Origin: Rhabditoides inermis | Taxonomy: Eukaryota > Nematoda > Chromadorea > Rhabditida > Rhabditidae | Direction of reading: 5' to 3' | Length of the DNA stretch: 64,000 bases | NCBI GenBank assembly: GCA_963966185.1 | Contig: CAWZYM010000442.1 | Location: 156,252 to 220,251 of the forward strand | In this document: positions 52,700 through 64,000 of the stretch, piece after piece | How positions within the stretch are numbered: position 1 is the stretch's first letter | Layout of the letters: each line of letters opens with the position of its first letter | Position numbers and translations under genes: made by a program | Notes under the pieces: model-generated | Database searches by the model: none | What the model saw: the letters and a program-made list of their open reading frames with translations, nothing else | Told to the model about the DNA's origin: nothing

Positions 52700-53740
52700 A
52701 TCTTTGCAACATCTCAGACATCTCTGCAAACATCTCAGACATCTCTGCAACATCTCAGACATCTCTGCAAACATCTCAAACATCTCTGCACATCTCTGCA
52801 ACATTTCTGCAACATCTCAGACATCTCTGCAAACATCTCTGCACATCTCTGCACATCTCTGCAACATCTCTGCAACATCTCAGACATCTCTGCATCTCAA
52901 ACATCTCTGCATCTCAAACATCTCTGCACATCTCTGCAACATCTCTGCAACATCTCAGACATCTCTGCAAACATCTCAGACATCTCTGCAAACATCTCAA
53001 ACATCTCTGCACATCTCTGCAACATCTCTGCAACATCTCAGACATCTCTGCAAACATCTCAGACATCTCTGCAAACATCTCTGCACATCTCTGCACATCT
53101 CTGAAACATCTCTGCAACATCTCAGACATCTCTGCAAACATCTCAGACATCTCTGCAAACATCTCAAACATCTCTGCACATCTCTGCAACATCTCTGCAA
53201 CATCTCAGACATCTCTGCAAACATCTCAGACATCTCTGCAAACATCTCAAACATCTCTGCACATCTCTGCAACATCTCTGCAACGTCTCAGACATCTCTG
53301 CAACATCTCAGACATCTCTGCAAACATCTCAAACATCTCTGCAAACATCTCAAACATCTCTGCACATCTCTGCAACATCTCTGCAACATCTCAGTCATCT
53401 CTGCAAACATCTCAAACATCTCTGCACATCTCTGCAACATTTCTGCAACATCTCAGACATCTCTGCAAACATCTCAGACATCTCTGCAAACATCTCTGCA
53501 CATCTCTGCACATCTCTGAAACTTCTCTGCAACATCTCAGACATCTCTGCAAACATCTCAGACATCTCTGCAAACGTCTCAAACATCTCTGCACATCTCT
53601 GCAACATCTCTGCAACATCTCAGACATCTCTGCAAACATCTCAAACGTCTCTGCACATCTCTGCAACATCTCTGCAACATCTCAGACATCTCTGCAAACA
53701 TCTCAGACATCTCTGCAAACATCTCAAACATCTCTGCACA
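52700..53740 (+). repeat. Approx. 1 kb segment repeated at 56.2 and 57.9 kb
   Basis: This segment (atctttgcaac, acatttctgc, double gcatctcaaac, ctctgaaac) recurs at 3524 bp (56.2-57.2 kb) and, with internal change, at about 5167 bp (57.9-58.9 kb). The downstream part 53.4-54.4 kb recurs at 5167 bp as 58.56-59.58 kb, including the ctctgcaac triple near 54200 and 59370. Confidence 0.78.
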
Positions 53741-55699
53741 TCTCTGCAACATCTCTGCAACATCTCAGACATCTCTGCAAACATCTCAGACATCTCTGCA
53801 AACATCTCAAACATCTCTGCACATCTCTGCAACATCTCTGCAACGTCTCAGACATCTCTGCAACATCTCAGACATCTCTGCAAACATCTCAAACATCTCT
53901 GCAAACATCTCAAACATCTCTGCACATCTCTGCACATCTCTGCAACATCTCTGCAACATCTCAGTCATCTCTGCAAACATCTCAGACATCTCTGCAAACA
54001 TCTCAAACATCTCTGCACATCTCTGCAACATCTCTGCAACATCTCAGACATCTCTGCAAACATCTCAGACATCTCTGCAAACATCTCTGCACATCTCTGC
54101 ACATCTCTGAAACATCTCTGCAACATCTCAGACATCTCTGCAAACATCTCAGACATCTCTGCAAACGTCTCAAACATCTCTGCACATCTCTGCAACATCT
54201 CTGCAACATCTCTGCAACATCTCAGACATCTCTGCAAACATCTCTGCACATCTCTGCACATCTCTGCAACATCTCTGCAACATCTCAGACATCTCTGCAA
54301 ACATCTCAAACATCTCTGCACATCTCTGCAACATTTCTGCAACATCTCAGACATCTCTGCAAACATCTCTGCACATCTCTGCACATCTCTGCAACATCTC
54401 TGCAACATCTCAGACATCTCTGCATCTCAAACATCTCTGCATCTCAAACATCTCTGCACATCTCTGCAACATCTCTGCAACATCTCAGACATCTCTGCAA
54501 ACATCTCAGACATCTCTGCAAACATCTCAAACATCTCAAACATCTCTGCAACATCTCTGCAACATCTCAGACATCTCTGCAAACATCTCAGACATCTCTG
54601 CAAACATCTCTGCACATCTCTGCACATCTCTGAAACATCTATGCAACATCTCAGACATCTCTGCAAACATCTCAGACATCTCTGCAAACGTCTCAAACAT
54701 CTCTGCACATCTCTGCAACATCTCTGCAACATCTCAGACATCTCTGCAAACATCTCAGACATCTCTGCAAACATCTGCAACATCTCATACATCTCTGCAA
54801 ACATCTCAGACATCTCTGCAAACATCTCAAACATCTCTGCACATCTCTGCAACATCTCTGCAACATCTCAGACATCTCTGCAAACATCTCAGACATCTCT
54901 GCAAACATCTCAAACATCTCTGCACATCTCTGCAACATCTCTGCAACATCTCAGACATCTCTGCAACATCTCAGACATCTCTGCAAACATCTCAAACATC
55001 TCTGCAAACATCTCAAACATCTCTGCACATCTCTGCAACATCTCTGCAACATCTCAGTCATCTCTGCAAACATCTCAGACATCTCTGCAAACATCTCAAA
55101 CATCTCTGCACATCTCTGCAACATCTCTGCAACATCTCAGACATCTCTGCAAACATCTCAGACATCTCTGCAAACATCTCTGCACATCTCTGCACATCTC
55201 TGAAACATCTCTGCAACATCTCAGACATCTCTGCAAACATCTCAGACATCTCTGCAAACGTCTCAAACATCTCTGCACATCTCTGCAACATCTCTGCAAC
55301 ATCTCAGACATCTCTGCAAACATCTCAGACATCTCTGCACATCTCTGCAACATCTCTGCAACATCTCAGTCATCTCTGCAAACATCTCAGACATCTCAGA
55401 CATCTCTGCAAACATCTCAACATCTCTGCACATCTCTGCAACATCTCTGCAACATCTCAGACATCTCTGCAAACATCTCAGACATCTCTGCAAACATCTC
55501 AAACATCTCTGCACATCTCTGCAACATCTCTGCAACATCTCATACATCTCTGCAAACATCTCAGACATAGCTGCACATCTCTGCAACATCTCTGCAACAT
55601 CTCAGACATCTCTGCAAACATCTCAGACATCTCTGCAAACATCTCAAACATATCTCTGCAACATCTCTGCAACATCTCAGACATCTCTGCAAACAACTC

Positions 55700-58600
55700 A
55701 GACATCTCTGCAAACATCTCTGCACATCTCTGCACATCTCTGAAACATCTCTGCAACATCTCAGACATCTCTGCAAACATCTCAGACATCTCTGCAAACA
55801 TCTCAAACATCTCTGCACATCTCTGCAACATCTCTGCAACATCTCAGACATCTCTGCAAACATCTCAGACATCTCTGCAAACATCTCAAACATCTCTGCA
55901 CATCTCTGCAACATCTCTGCAACGTCTCAGACATCTCTGCAACATCTCAGACATCTCTGCAAACATCTCAAACATCTCTGCAAACATCTCAAACATCTCT
56001 GCACATCTCTGCAACATCTCTGCAACATCTCAGTCATCTCTGCAAACATCTCAAACATCTCTGCACATCTCTGCAACATCTCTGCAACATCTCAGACATC
56101 TCTGCAAACATCTCAGACATCTCTGCAAACATCTCAAACATCTCTGCACATCTCTGCAACATCTCTGCAAACATCTCAGACATCTCTGCAAACATCTCAA
56201 ACATCTCTGCACATCTCTGCAACATCTTTGCAACATCTCAGACATCTCTGCAAACATCTCAGACATCTCTGCAACATCTCAGACATCTCTGCAAACATCT
56301 CAAACATCTCTGCACATCTCTGCAACATTTCTGCAACATCTCAGACATCTCTGCAAACATCTCTGCACATCTCTGCACATCTCTGCAACATCTCTGCAAC
56401 ATCTCAGACATCTCTGCATCTCAAACATCTCTGCATCTCAAACATCTCTGCACATCTCTGCAACATCTCTGCAACATCTCAGACATCTCTGCAAACATCT
56501 CAGACATCTCTGCAAACATCTCAAACATCTCTGCACATCTCTGCAACATCTCTGCAACATCTCAGACATCTCTGCAAACATCTCAGACATCTCTGCAAAC
56601 ATCTCTGCACATCTCTGCACATCTCTGAAACATCTCTGCAACATCTCAGACATCTCTGCAAACATCTCAGACATCTCTGCAAACATCTCAAACATCTCTG
56701 CACATCTCTGCAACATCTCTGCAACATCTCAGACATCTCTGCAAACATCTCAGACATCTCTGCAAACATCTCAAACATCTCTGCACATCTCTGCAACATC
56801 TCTGCAACGTCTCAGACATCTCTGCAACATCTCAGACATCTCTGCAAACATCTCAAACATCTCTGCAAACATCTCAAACATCTCTGCACATCTCTGCAAC
56901 ATCTCTGCAACATCTCAGTCATCTCTGCAAACATCTCAAACATCTCTGCACATCTCTGCAACATTTCTGCAACATCTCAGACATCTCTGCAAACATCTCA
57001 GACATCTCTGCAAACATCTCTGCACATCTCTGCACATCTCTGAAACATCTCTGCAACATCTCAGACATCTCTGCAAACATCTCAGACATCTCTGCAAACG
57101 TCTCAAACATCTCTGCACATCTCTGCAACATCTCTGCAACATCTCAGACATCTCTGCAAACATCTCAAACGTCTCTGCACATCTCTGCAACATCTCTGCA
57201 ACATCTCAGACATCTCTGCAAACATCTCAGACATCTCTGCAAACATCTCAAAACATCTCTGCACATCTCTGCAACATCTCTGCAACATCTCAGACATCTC
57301 TGCAAACATCTCAGACATCTCTGCAAACATCTCAAACATCTCTGCACATCTCTGCAACATCTCTGCAACGTCTCAGACATCTCTGCAACATCTCAGACAT
57401 CTCTGCAAACATCTCAAACATCTCTGCAAACATCTCAGACATCTCTGCACATCTCTGCACATCTCTGCAACATCTCTGCAACATCTCAGTCATCTCTGCA
57501 AACATCTCAGACATCTCTGCAAACATCTCAAACATCTCTGCACATCTCTGCAACATCTCTGCAACATCTCAGACATCTCTGCAAACATCTCAGACATCTC
57601 TGCAAACATCTCTGCACATCTCTGCACATCTCTGAAACATCTCTGCACATCTCTGCAACATCTCTGCAACATCTCAGTCATCTCTGCAAACATCTCAAAC
57701 ATCTCTGCACATCTCTGCAACATCTCTGCAACATCTCAGACATCTCTGCAAACATCTCAGACATCTCTGCAAACATCTCAAACATCTCTGCACATCTCTG
57801 CAACATCTCTGCAAACATCTCAGACATCTCTGCAAACATCTCAAACATCTCTGCACATCTCTGCAACATCTTTGCAACATCTCAGACATCTCTGCAAACA
57901 TCTCAGACATCTCTGCAACATCTCAGACATCTCTGCAAACATCTCAAACATCTCTGCACATCTCTGCAACATTTCTGCAACATCTCAGACATCTCTGCAA
58001 ACATCTCTGCACATCTCTGCACATCTCTGCAACATCTCTGCAACATCTCAGACATCTCTGCATCTCAAACATCTCTGCATCTCAAACATCTCTGCACATC
58101 TCTGCAACATCTCTGCAACATCTCAGACATCTCTGCAAACATCTCAGACATCTCTGCAAACATCTCAAACATCTCTGCACATCTCTGCAACATCTCTGCA
58201 ACATCTCAGACATCTCTGCAAACATCTCAGACATCTCTGCAAACATCTCTGCACATCTCTGCACATCTCTGAACATCTCTGCAACATCTCAGACATCTCT
58301 GCAAACATCTCAGACATCTCTGCAAACATCTCAAACATCTCTGCACATCTCTGCAACATCTCTGCAACATCTCAGACATCTCTGCAAACATCTCAGACAT
58401 CTCTGCAAACATCTCAAACATCTCTGCACATCTCTGCAACATCTCTGCAACGTCTCAGACATCTCTGCAACATCTCAGACATCTCTGCAAACATCTCAAA
58501 CATCTCTGCAAACATCTCAAACATCTCTGCACATCTCTGCAACATCTCTGCAACATCTCAGTCATCTCTGCAAACATCTCAAACATCTCTGCACATCTCT

Positions 58601-61600
58601 GCAACATTTCTGCAACATCTCAGACATCTCTGCAAACATCTCAGACATCTCTGCAAACATCTCTGCACATCTCTGCACATCTCTGAAACATCTCTGCAAC
58701 ATCTCAGACATCTCTGCAAACATCTCAGACATCTCTGCAAACGTCTCAAACATCTCTGCACATCTCTGCAACATCTCTGCAACATCTCAGACATCTCTGC
58801 AAACATCTCAAACGTCTCTGCACATCTCTGCAACATCTCTGCAACATCTCAGACATCTCTGCAAACATCTCAGACATCTCTGCAAACATCTCAAACATCT
58901 CTGCACATCTCTGCAACATCTCTGCAACATCTCAGACATCTCTGCAAACATCTCAGACATCTCTGCAAACATCTCAAACATCTCTGCACATCTCTGCAAC
59001 ATCTCTGCAACGTCTCAGACATCTCTGCAACATCTCAGACATCTCTGCAAACATCTCAAACATCTCTGCAAACATCTCAAACATCTCTGCACATCTCTGC
59101 ACATCTCTGCAACATCTCTGCAACATCTCAGTCATCTCTGCAAACATCTCAGACATCTCTGCAAACATCTCAAACATCTCTGCACATCTCTGCAACATCT
59201 CTGCAACATCTCAGACATCTCTGCAAACATCTCAGACATCTCTGCAAACATCTCTGCACATCTCTGCACATCTCTGAAACATCTCTGCAACATCTCAGAC
59301 ATCTCTGCAAACATCTCAGACATCTCTGCAAACGTCTCAAACATCTCTGCACATCTCTGCAACATCTCTGCAACATCTCTGCAACATCTCAGACATCTCT
59401 GCAAACATCTCTGCACATCTCTGCACATCTCTGCAACATCTCTGCAACATCTCAGACATCTCTGCAAACATCTCAAACATCTCTGCACATCTCTGCAACA
59501 TTTCTGCAACATCTCAGACATCTCTGCAAACATCTCTGCACATCTCTGCACATCTCTGCAACATCTCTGCAACATCTCAGACATCTCTGCATCTCAAACA
59601 TCTCTGCATCTCAAACATCTCTGCACATCTCTGCAACATCTCTGCAACATCTCAGACATCTCTGCAAACATCTCAGACATCTCTGCAAACATCTCAAACA
59701 TCTCAAACATCTCTGCAACATCTCTGCAACATCTCAGACATCTCTGCAAACATCTCAGACATCTCTGCAAACATCTCTGCACATCTCTGCACATCTCTGA
59801 AACATCTACTGCAACATCTCAGACATCTCTGCAAACATCTCAGACATCTCTGCAAACGTCTCAAACATCTCTGCACATCTCTGCAACATCTCTGCAACAT
59901 CTCAGACATCTCTGCAAACATCTCAGACATCTCTGCAAACATCTGCAACATCTCATACATCTCTGCAAACATCTCAGACATCTCTGCAAACATCTCAACA
60001 TCTCTGCACATCTCTGCAACATCTCTGCAACATCTCAGACATCTCTGCAAACATCTCAGACATCTCTGCAAACATCTCAAACATCTCTGCACATCTCTGC
60101 AACATCTCTGCAACATCTCAGACATCTCTGCAACATTCTCAGACATCTCTGCAAACATCTCAAACATCTCTGCAAACATCTCAAACATCTCTGCACATCT
60201 CTGCAACATCTCTGCAACATCTCAGTCATCTCTGCAAACATCTCAGACATCTCTGCAAACATCTCAAACATCTCTGCACATCTCTGCAACATCTCTGCAA
60301 CATCTCAGACATCTCTGCAAACATCTCAGACATCTCTGCAAACATCTCTGCACATCTCTGCACATCTCTGAAACATCTCTGCAACATCTCAGACATCTCT
60401 GCAAACATCTCAGACATCTCTGCAAACTCTCAAACATCTCTGCACATCTGCAACATCTCTGCAACATCTCAGACATCTCTGCAAACATCTCAGACATCTC
60501 TGCACATCTCTGCAACATCTCTGCAACATCTCAGTCATCTCTGCAAACATCTCAGACATCAGACATCTCTGCAAACATCTCAAACATCTCTGCACATCTC
60601 TGCAACATCTCTGCAACATCTCAGACATCTCTGCAAACATCTCAGACATCTCTGCAAACATCTCAAACATCTCTGCACATCTCTGCAACATCTCTGCAAC
60701 ATCTCATACATCTCTGCAAACATCTCAGACATAGCTGCACATCTCTGCAACATCTCTGCAACATCTCAGACATCTCTGCAAACATCTCAGACATCTCTGC
60801 AAACATCTCAAACATATCTCTGCAACATCTCTGCAACATCTCAGACATCTCTGCAAACAACTCAGACATCTCTGCAAACATCTCAAACATCTCTGCACAT
60901 CTCTGCAACATCTCTGCAACATCTCAGGCATCTCTGCAAACATCTCAGACATCTCTGCAAACATCTCAAACATCTCTGCACATCTCTGCAACATCTCTGC
61001 AACATCTCAGACATCTCTGCAAACATGCTCTGCACATATCTGCACATCTCTGCAACATCTCTGCAACATCTCAGGACTCTCTGCAACATCTCAAACATCT
61101 CTGCACATCTCTGCAACATCTCTGCAACATCTCAGACATCTCTGCAAACATCTCAGACATCTCTGCAAACATCTCAAACATCTCTGCTCATCTCTGCAAC
61201 ATCTCTGCAACATCTCAGACATCTCTGCAAACATCTCAGACATCTCTGCAAACATCTCAAACATCTCTGCACATCTCTGCAACATCTCTGCAACATCTCA
61301 GACATCTCTGCAAACATCTCTGCACATCTCTGCACATCTCTGCAACATCTCTGCAACATCTCAGACATCTCTGCATCTCAAACATCTCTGCATCTCAAAC
61401 ATCTCTGCACATCTCTGCAACATCTCTGCAACATCTCTGCAACATCTCAGACATCTCTGCAAACATCTCAGACATCTCTGCAAACATCTCAAACATCTCT
61501 GCACATCTCTGCAACATCTCTGCAACATCTCAGACATCTCTGCAAACATCTCAGACATCTCTGCAAACATCTCAAACGTCTCTGCACATCTCTGCAACAT

Positions 61601-64000
61601 CTCTGCAACATCTCAGACATCTCTGCAAACATCTCAGACATCTCAGACATCTCTGCAAACATCTCAGACATCTCTGCAAACATCTCAAACATCTCTGCAC
61701 ATCTCTGCAACATCTCTGCAACGTCTCAGACATCTCTGCAACATCTCAGACATCTCTGCAAACATCTCAAACATCTCTGTAAACATCTCAAACATCTCTG
61801 CACATCTCTGCAACATCTCTGCAACATCTCAGTCATCTCTGCAAACAACTCAGACATCTCTGCAAACATCTCAAACATCTCTGCACATCTCTGCAACATC
61901 TCTGCAACATCTCAGACATCTCTGCAAACATCTCAGACATCTCTGCAAACATCTCTGCACATCTCTGCACATCTCTGAAACATCTCTGCAACATCTCAGA
62001 CATCTCTGCAAACATCTCAAACATCTCTGCAAACGTCTCAAACATCTCTGCACATCTCTGCAACATCTCTGCAACATCTCAGACATCTCTGCAAACATCT
62101 CTGCACATCTCTGCACATCTCTGCAACATCTCTGCAACATCTCAGACATCTCTGCATCTCAAACATCTCTGCATCTCAAACATCTCTGCACATCTCTGCA
62201 ACATCTCTGCAACATCTCAGACATCTCTGCAAACATCTCAGACACCTCTGCAACATCTGCAACATCTCAGACATCTCTGCAAACATCTCAGACATCTCTG
62301 CAAACATCTCAAACATCTCTGCACATCTCTGCAACATCTCTGCAACATCTCAGACATCTCTGCAAACATCTCAGACATCTCTGCAAACATCTCAAACATC
62401 TCTGCACATCTCTGCAACATCTCTGCAACATCTCAGACATCTCTGCAACATCTCAGACATCTCTGCAAACATCTCAAACATCTCTGCAAACATCTCAAAC
62501 ATCTCTGCACATCTCTGCAACATCTCTGCAACATCTCAGTCATCTCTGCAAACATCTCAGACATCTCTGCAAACATCTCAAACATCTCTGCACATCTCTG
62601 CAACATCTCTGCAACATCTCAGACATCTCTGCAAACATCTCAGACATCTCTGCAAACATCTCTGCACATCTCTGCACATCTCTGAAACATCTCTGCAACA
62701 TCTCAGACATCTCTGCAAACATCTCAGACATCTCTGCAAACGTCTCAAACATCTCTGCACATCTATGCAACATATCTGCAACATCTCAGACATCTCTGCA
62801 AACATCTCAGACATCTCTGCACATCTCTGCAACATCTCTGCAACATCTCAGTCATCTCTGCAAACATCTCAGACATCTCAGACATCTCTGCAAACATCTC
62901 AAACATCTCTGCACATCTCTGCAACATCTCTGCAACATCTCAGACATCTCTGCAAACATCTCAGACATCTCTGCAAACATCTCAAACATCTCTGCACATC
63001 TCTGCAACATCTCTGCAACATCTCAGACATCTCTGCAAACATCTCAGACATATCTGCACATCTCTGCAACATCTCTGCAACATCTCAGACATCTCTGCAA
63101 ACATCTCAGACATCTCTGCAAACATCTCAAACATATCTCTGCAACATCTCTGCAACATCTCAGACATCTCTGCAAACAACTCAGACATCTCTGCAAACAT
63201 CTCAAACATCTCTGCACATCTCTGCAACATCTCTGCAACATCTCAGGCATCTCTTCAAACATCTCAGACATCTCTGCAAACATCTCAAACATCTCTGCAC
63301 ATCTCTGCAACATCTCTGCAACATCTCAGACATCTCTGCAAACATCTCTGCACATATCTGCACATCTCTGCAACATCTCTGCAACATCTCAGACATCTCT
63401 GCATCTCAACATCTCTGCATCTCAAACATCTCTGCACATCTCTGCAACATCTCTGCAACATCTCAGACATCTCTGCAAAACATCTCAGACATCTCTGCAA
63501 ACATCTCAAACATCTCTGCACATCTCTGCAACATCTCTGCACATCTCTGCACATCTCTGCAACATCTCTGCAACATCTCAGACATCTCTGCATCTCAAAC
63601 ATCTCTGCATCTCAAACATCTCTGCACATCTCTGCAACATCTCTGCAACATCTCAGACATCTCTGCAAACATCTCAGACACCTCTGCAAACATCTGCAAC
63701 ATCTCAGACATCTCTGCAAACATCTCAGACATCTCTGCAAACATCTCAAACATCTCTGCACATCTCTGCAACATCTCTGCAACATCTCAGACATCTCTGC
63801 AAACATCTCAGACATCTCTGCAAACATCTCAAACATCTCTGCACATCTCTGCAACATCTCTGCAACATCTCAGACATCTCTGCAACATCTCAGACATCTC
63901 TGCAAACATCTCAAACATCTCTGCAAACATCTCAAACATCTCTGCACATCTCTGCAACATCTCTGCAACATCTCAGTCATCTCTGCAAACATCTCAGACA
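55700..64000 (+). repeat. Right-end satellite with frequent small indels
   Basis: Still the same satellite, but single-base and short indels are far more frequent. Examples are caaaacatc near 57250, ctgaacatc near 58270, tctactgc near 59806, ctcaacatc near 59994, cattctcag near 60135, gcaaactctc near 60425, cagacatcagac near 60556, catgctctgc near 61026, caggactctc near 61073, ctcaacatc near 63408 and gcaaaacatc near 63476. Higher-order order is also less regular. This could be real decay near an array edge, or weaker consensus sequence. Confidence 0.75.

Larger units (their letters stand above)
48687..55718 (+). repeat. Block S6, 7 kb, copy 2 (partner 33751-40760)
   Basis: Second copy of the 7 kb block, starting inside the second unit of the 3840 bp duplication. 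It carries ctcatacatc near 54785 and a single-base deletion giving ctcaacatc near 55419 that copy 1 lacks. Divergence begins at about 55718, where this copy continues with ctgcac words. Confidence 0.85.
3301..64000 (+). repeat. 83 bp satellite array, forward orientation
   Basis: About 60.7 kb of uninterrupted tandem words beginning acatctc. The canonical 83 bp monomer holds eight: A (acatctcag), B (acatctctgcaa), A, B, C (acatctcaa), D (acatctctgc), E (acatctctgca), E. Common derivatives gain or lose an AB pair (21 bp), double the D word, shorten B to ctgcaac, or drop ac to give gcatctcaaac. The consensus has 26 A, 29 C, 21 T and 7 G, no CpG, and no TAA, TAG or TGA on this strand. No unique sequence of even 30 bp interrupts it. 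It continues past the right edge. This is satellite DNA of unknown family; location and function cannot be told from sequence alone. Confidence 0.98.

Noticed and set aside
3638..63857. Hundreds of minus-strand frames of 60-170 codons rich in MLQRCAEMF
   Set aside because: gagatg supplies an ATG about every 10 bp and tgagatg a stop at nearly every pair. The frames simply follow the monomer and are not genes.
3301..64000. CRISPR array
   Set aside because: Regular repeats are present, but there are no unique spacers, the words are contiguous, and no cas genes occur.
3301..64000. Telomeric repeat or CENP-B box
   Set aside because: I saw no ttaggg-type tract and no sequence like the CENP-B box. 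A centromeric role cannot be claimed from sequence.
3301..64000. Repetitive structural protein (antifreeze, silk or histidine-rich type)
   Set aside because: Real repeat proteins keep the period in multiples of three. Here 83, 11, 10 and 1 bp changes are tolerated freely.
1..64000. tRNA, rRNA or transposon fragments
   Set aside because: No stretch departs from the acatctc-type words long enough to hold any such feature.

Overview
This window is satellite DNA from end to end. I see no gene, RNA gene, transposon, CRISPR array or unique flank. The whole 64 kb is built from 9-12 bp words that start with the heptamer acatctc (or its complement gagatgt). The words combine into an 83 bp monomer of eight words: acatctcag, acatctctgcaa, the same pair again, then acatctcaa, acatctctgc, acatctctgca, acatctctgca. 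Homogeneous nested tandem DNA on this scale, with no coding sequence for 64 kb, points to a eukaryotic heterochromatic block (pericentromeric, centromeric, subtelomeric or sex-chromosome type). I do not recognise the satellite and cannot name the organism.

Layout. Positions 1-3286 carry the array in reverse orientation. At 3287-3300 the orientation flips through a short A-rich junction, and 3301-64000 runs forward without another flip. The first 610 bp on the left of the flip (2677-3286) are an inverted copy of 3728-4337, so the flip is flanked by an inverted repeat with a 441 bp spacer. Two families of higher-order repeat follow. The left family (about 3.3-29 kb) is marked by A7 cassettes, tctacaaac, cacacctctg and many gactctctgc variants. 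It contains overlapping duplications at offsets of about 1.13, 1.25, 2.1, 6.2-6.3, 6.8 and 14.2 kb. A mixed zone at about 29-32 kb carries cccatctctgc and catccctgc variants. The right family (about 32-64 kb) is marked by ctctgaaac, caacaattctgc and tgcgacatc. It is organised around a 2669 bp higher-order unit with 1171 and 1610 bp short forms, a 3840 bp tandem duplication with about five differences in 4 kb, and a 7 kb block repeated about 14.95 kb away.

Coding potential. The forward strand is almost free of stop codons in all three frames because the consensus contains no TAA, TAG or TGA. Reading frames of up to 5866 codons result, overlapping in three frames at once. They are a by-product of composition, since 83 is not a multiple of 3 and the frame rotates with each monomer. 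Minus-strand frames of 60-170 codons are equally artefactual. None is annotated as a gene.

The points most worth following are the orientation switch, the match between the word spacing (83/8 = 10.4 bp) and the DNA helical turn, the traceable nested duplication history, and a rise in single-base indels after about 55 kb. All coordinates of large duplications were found by eye from shared rare variants and are approximate at their edges.
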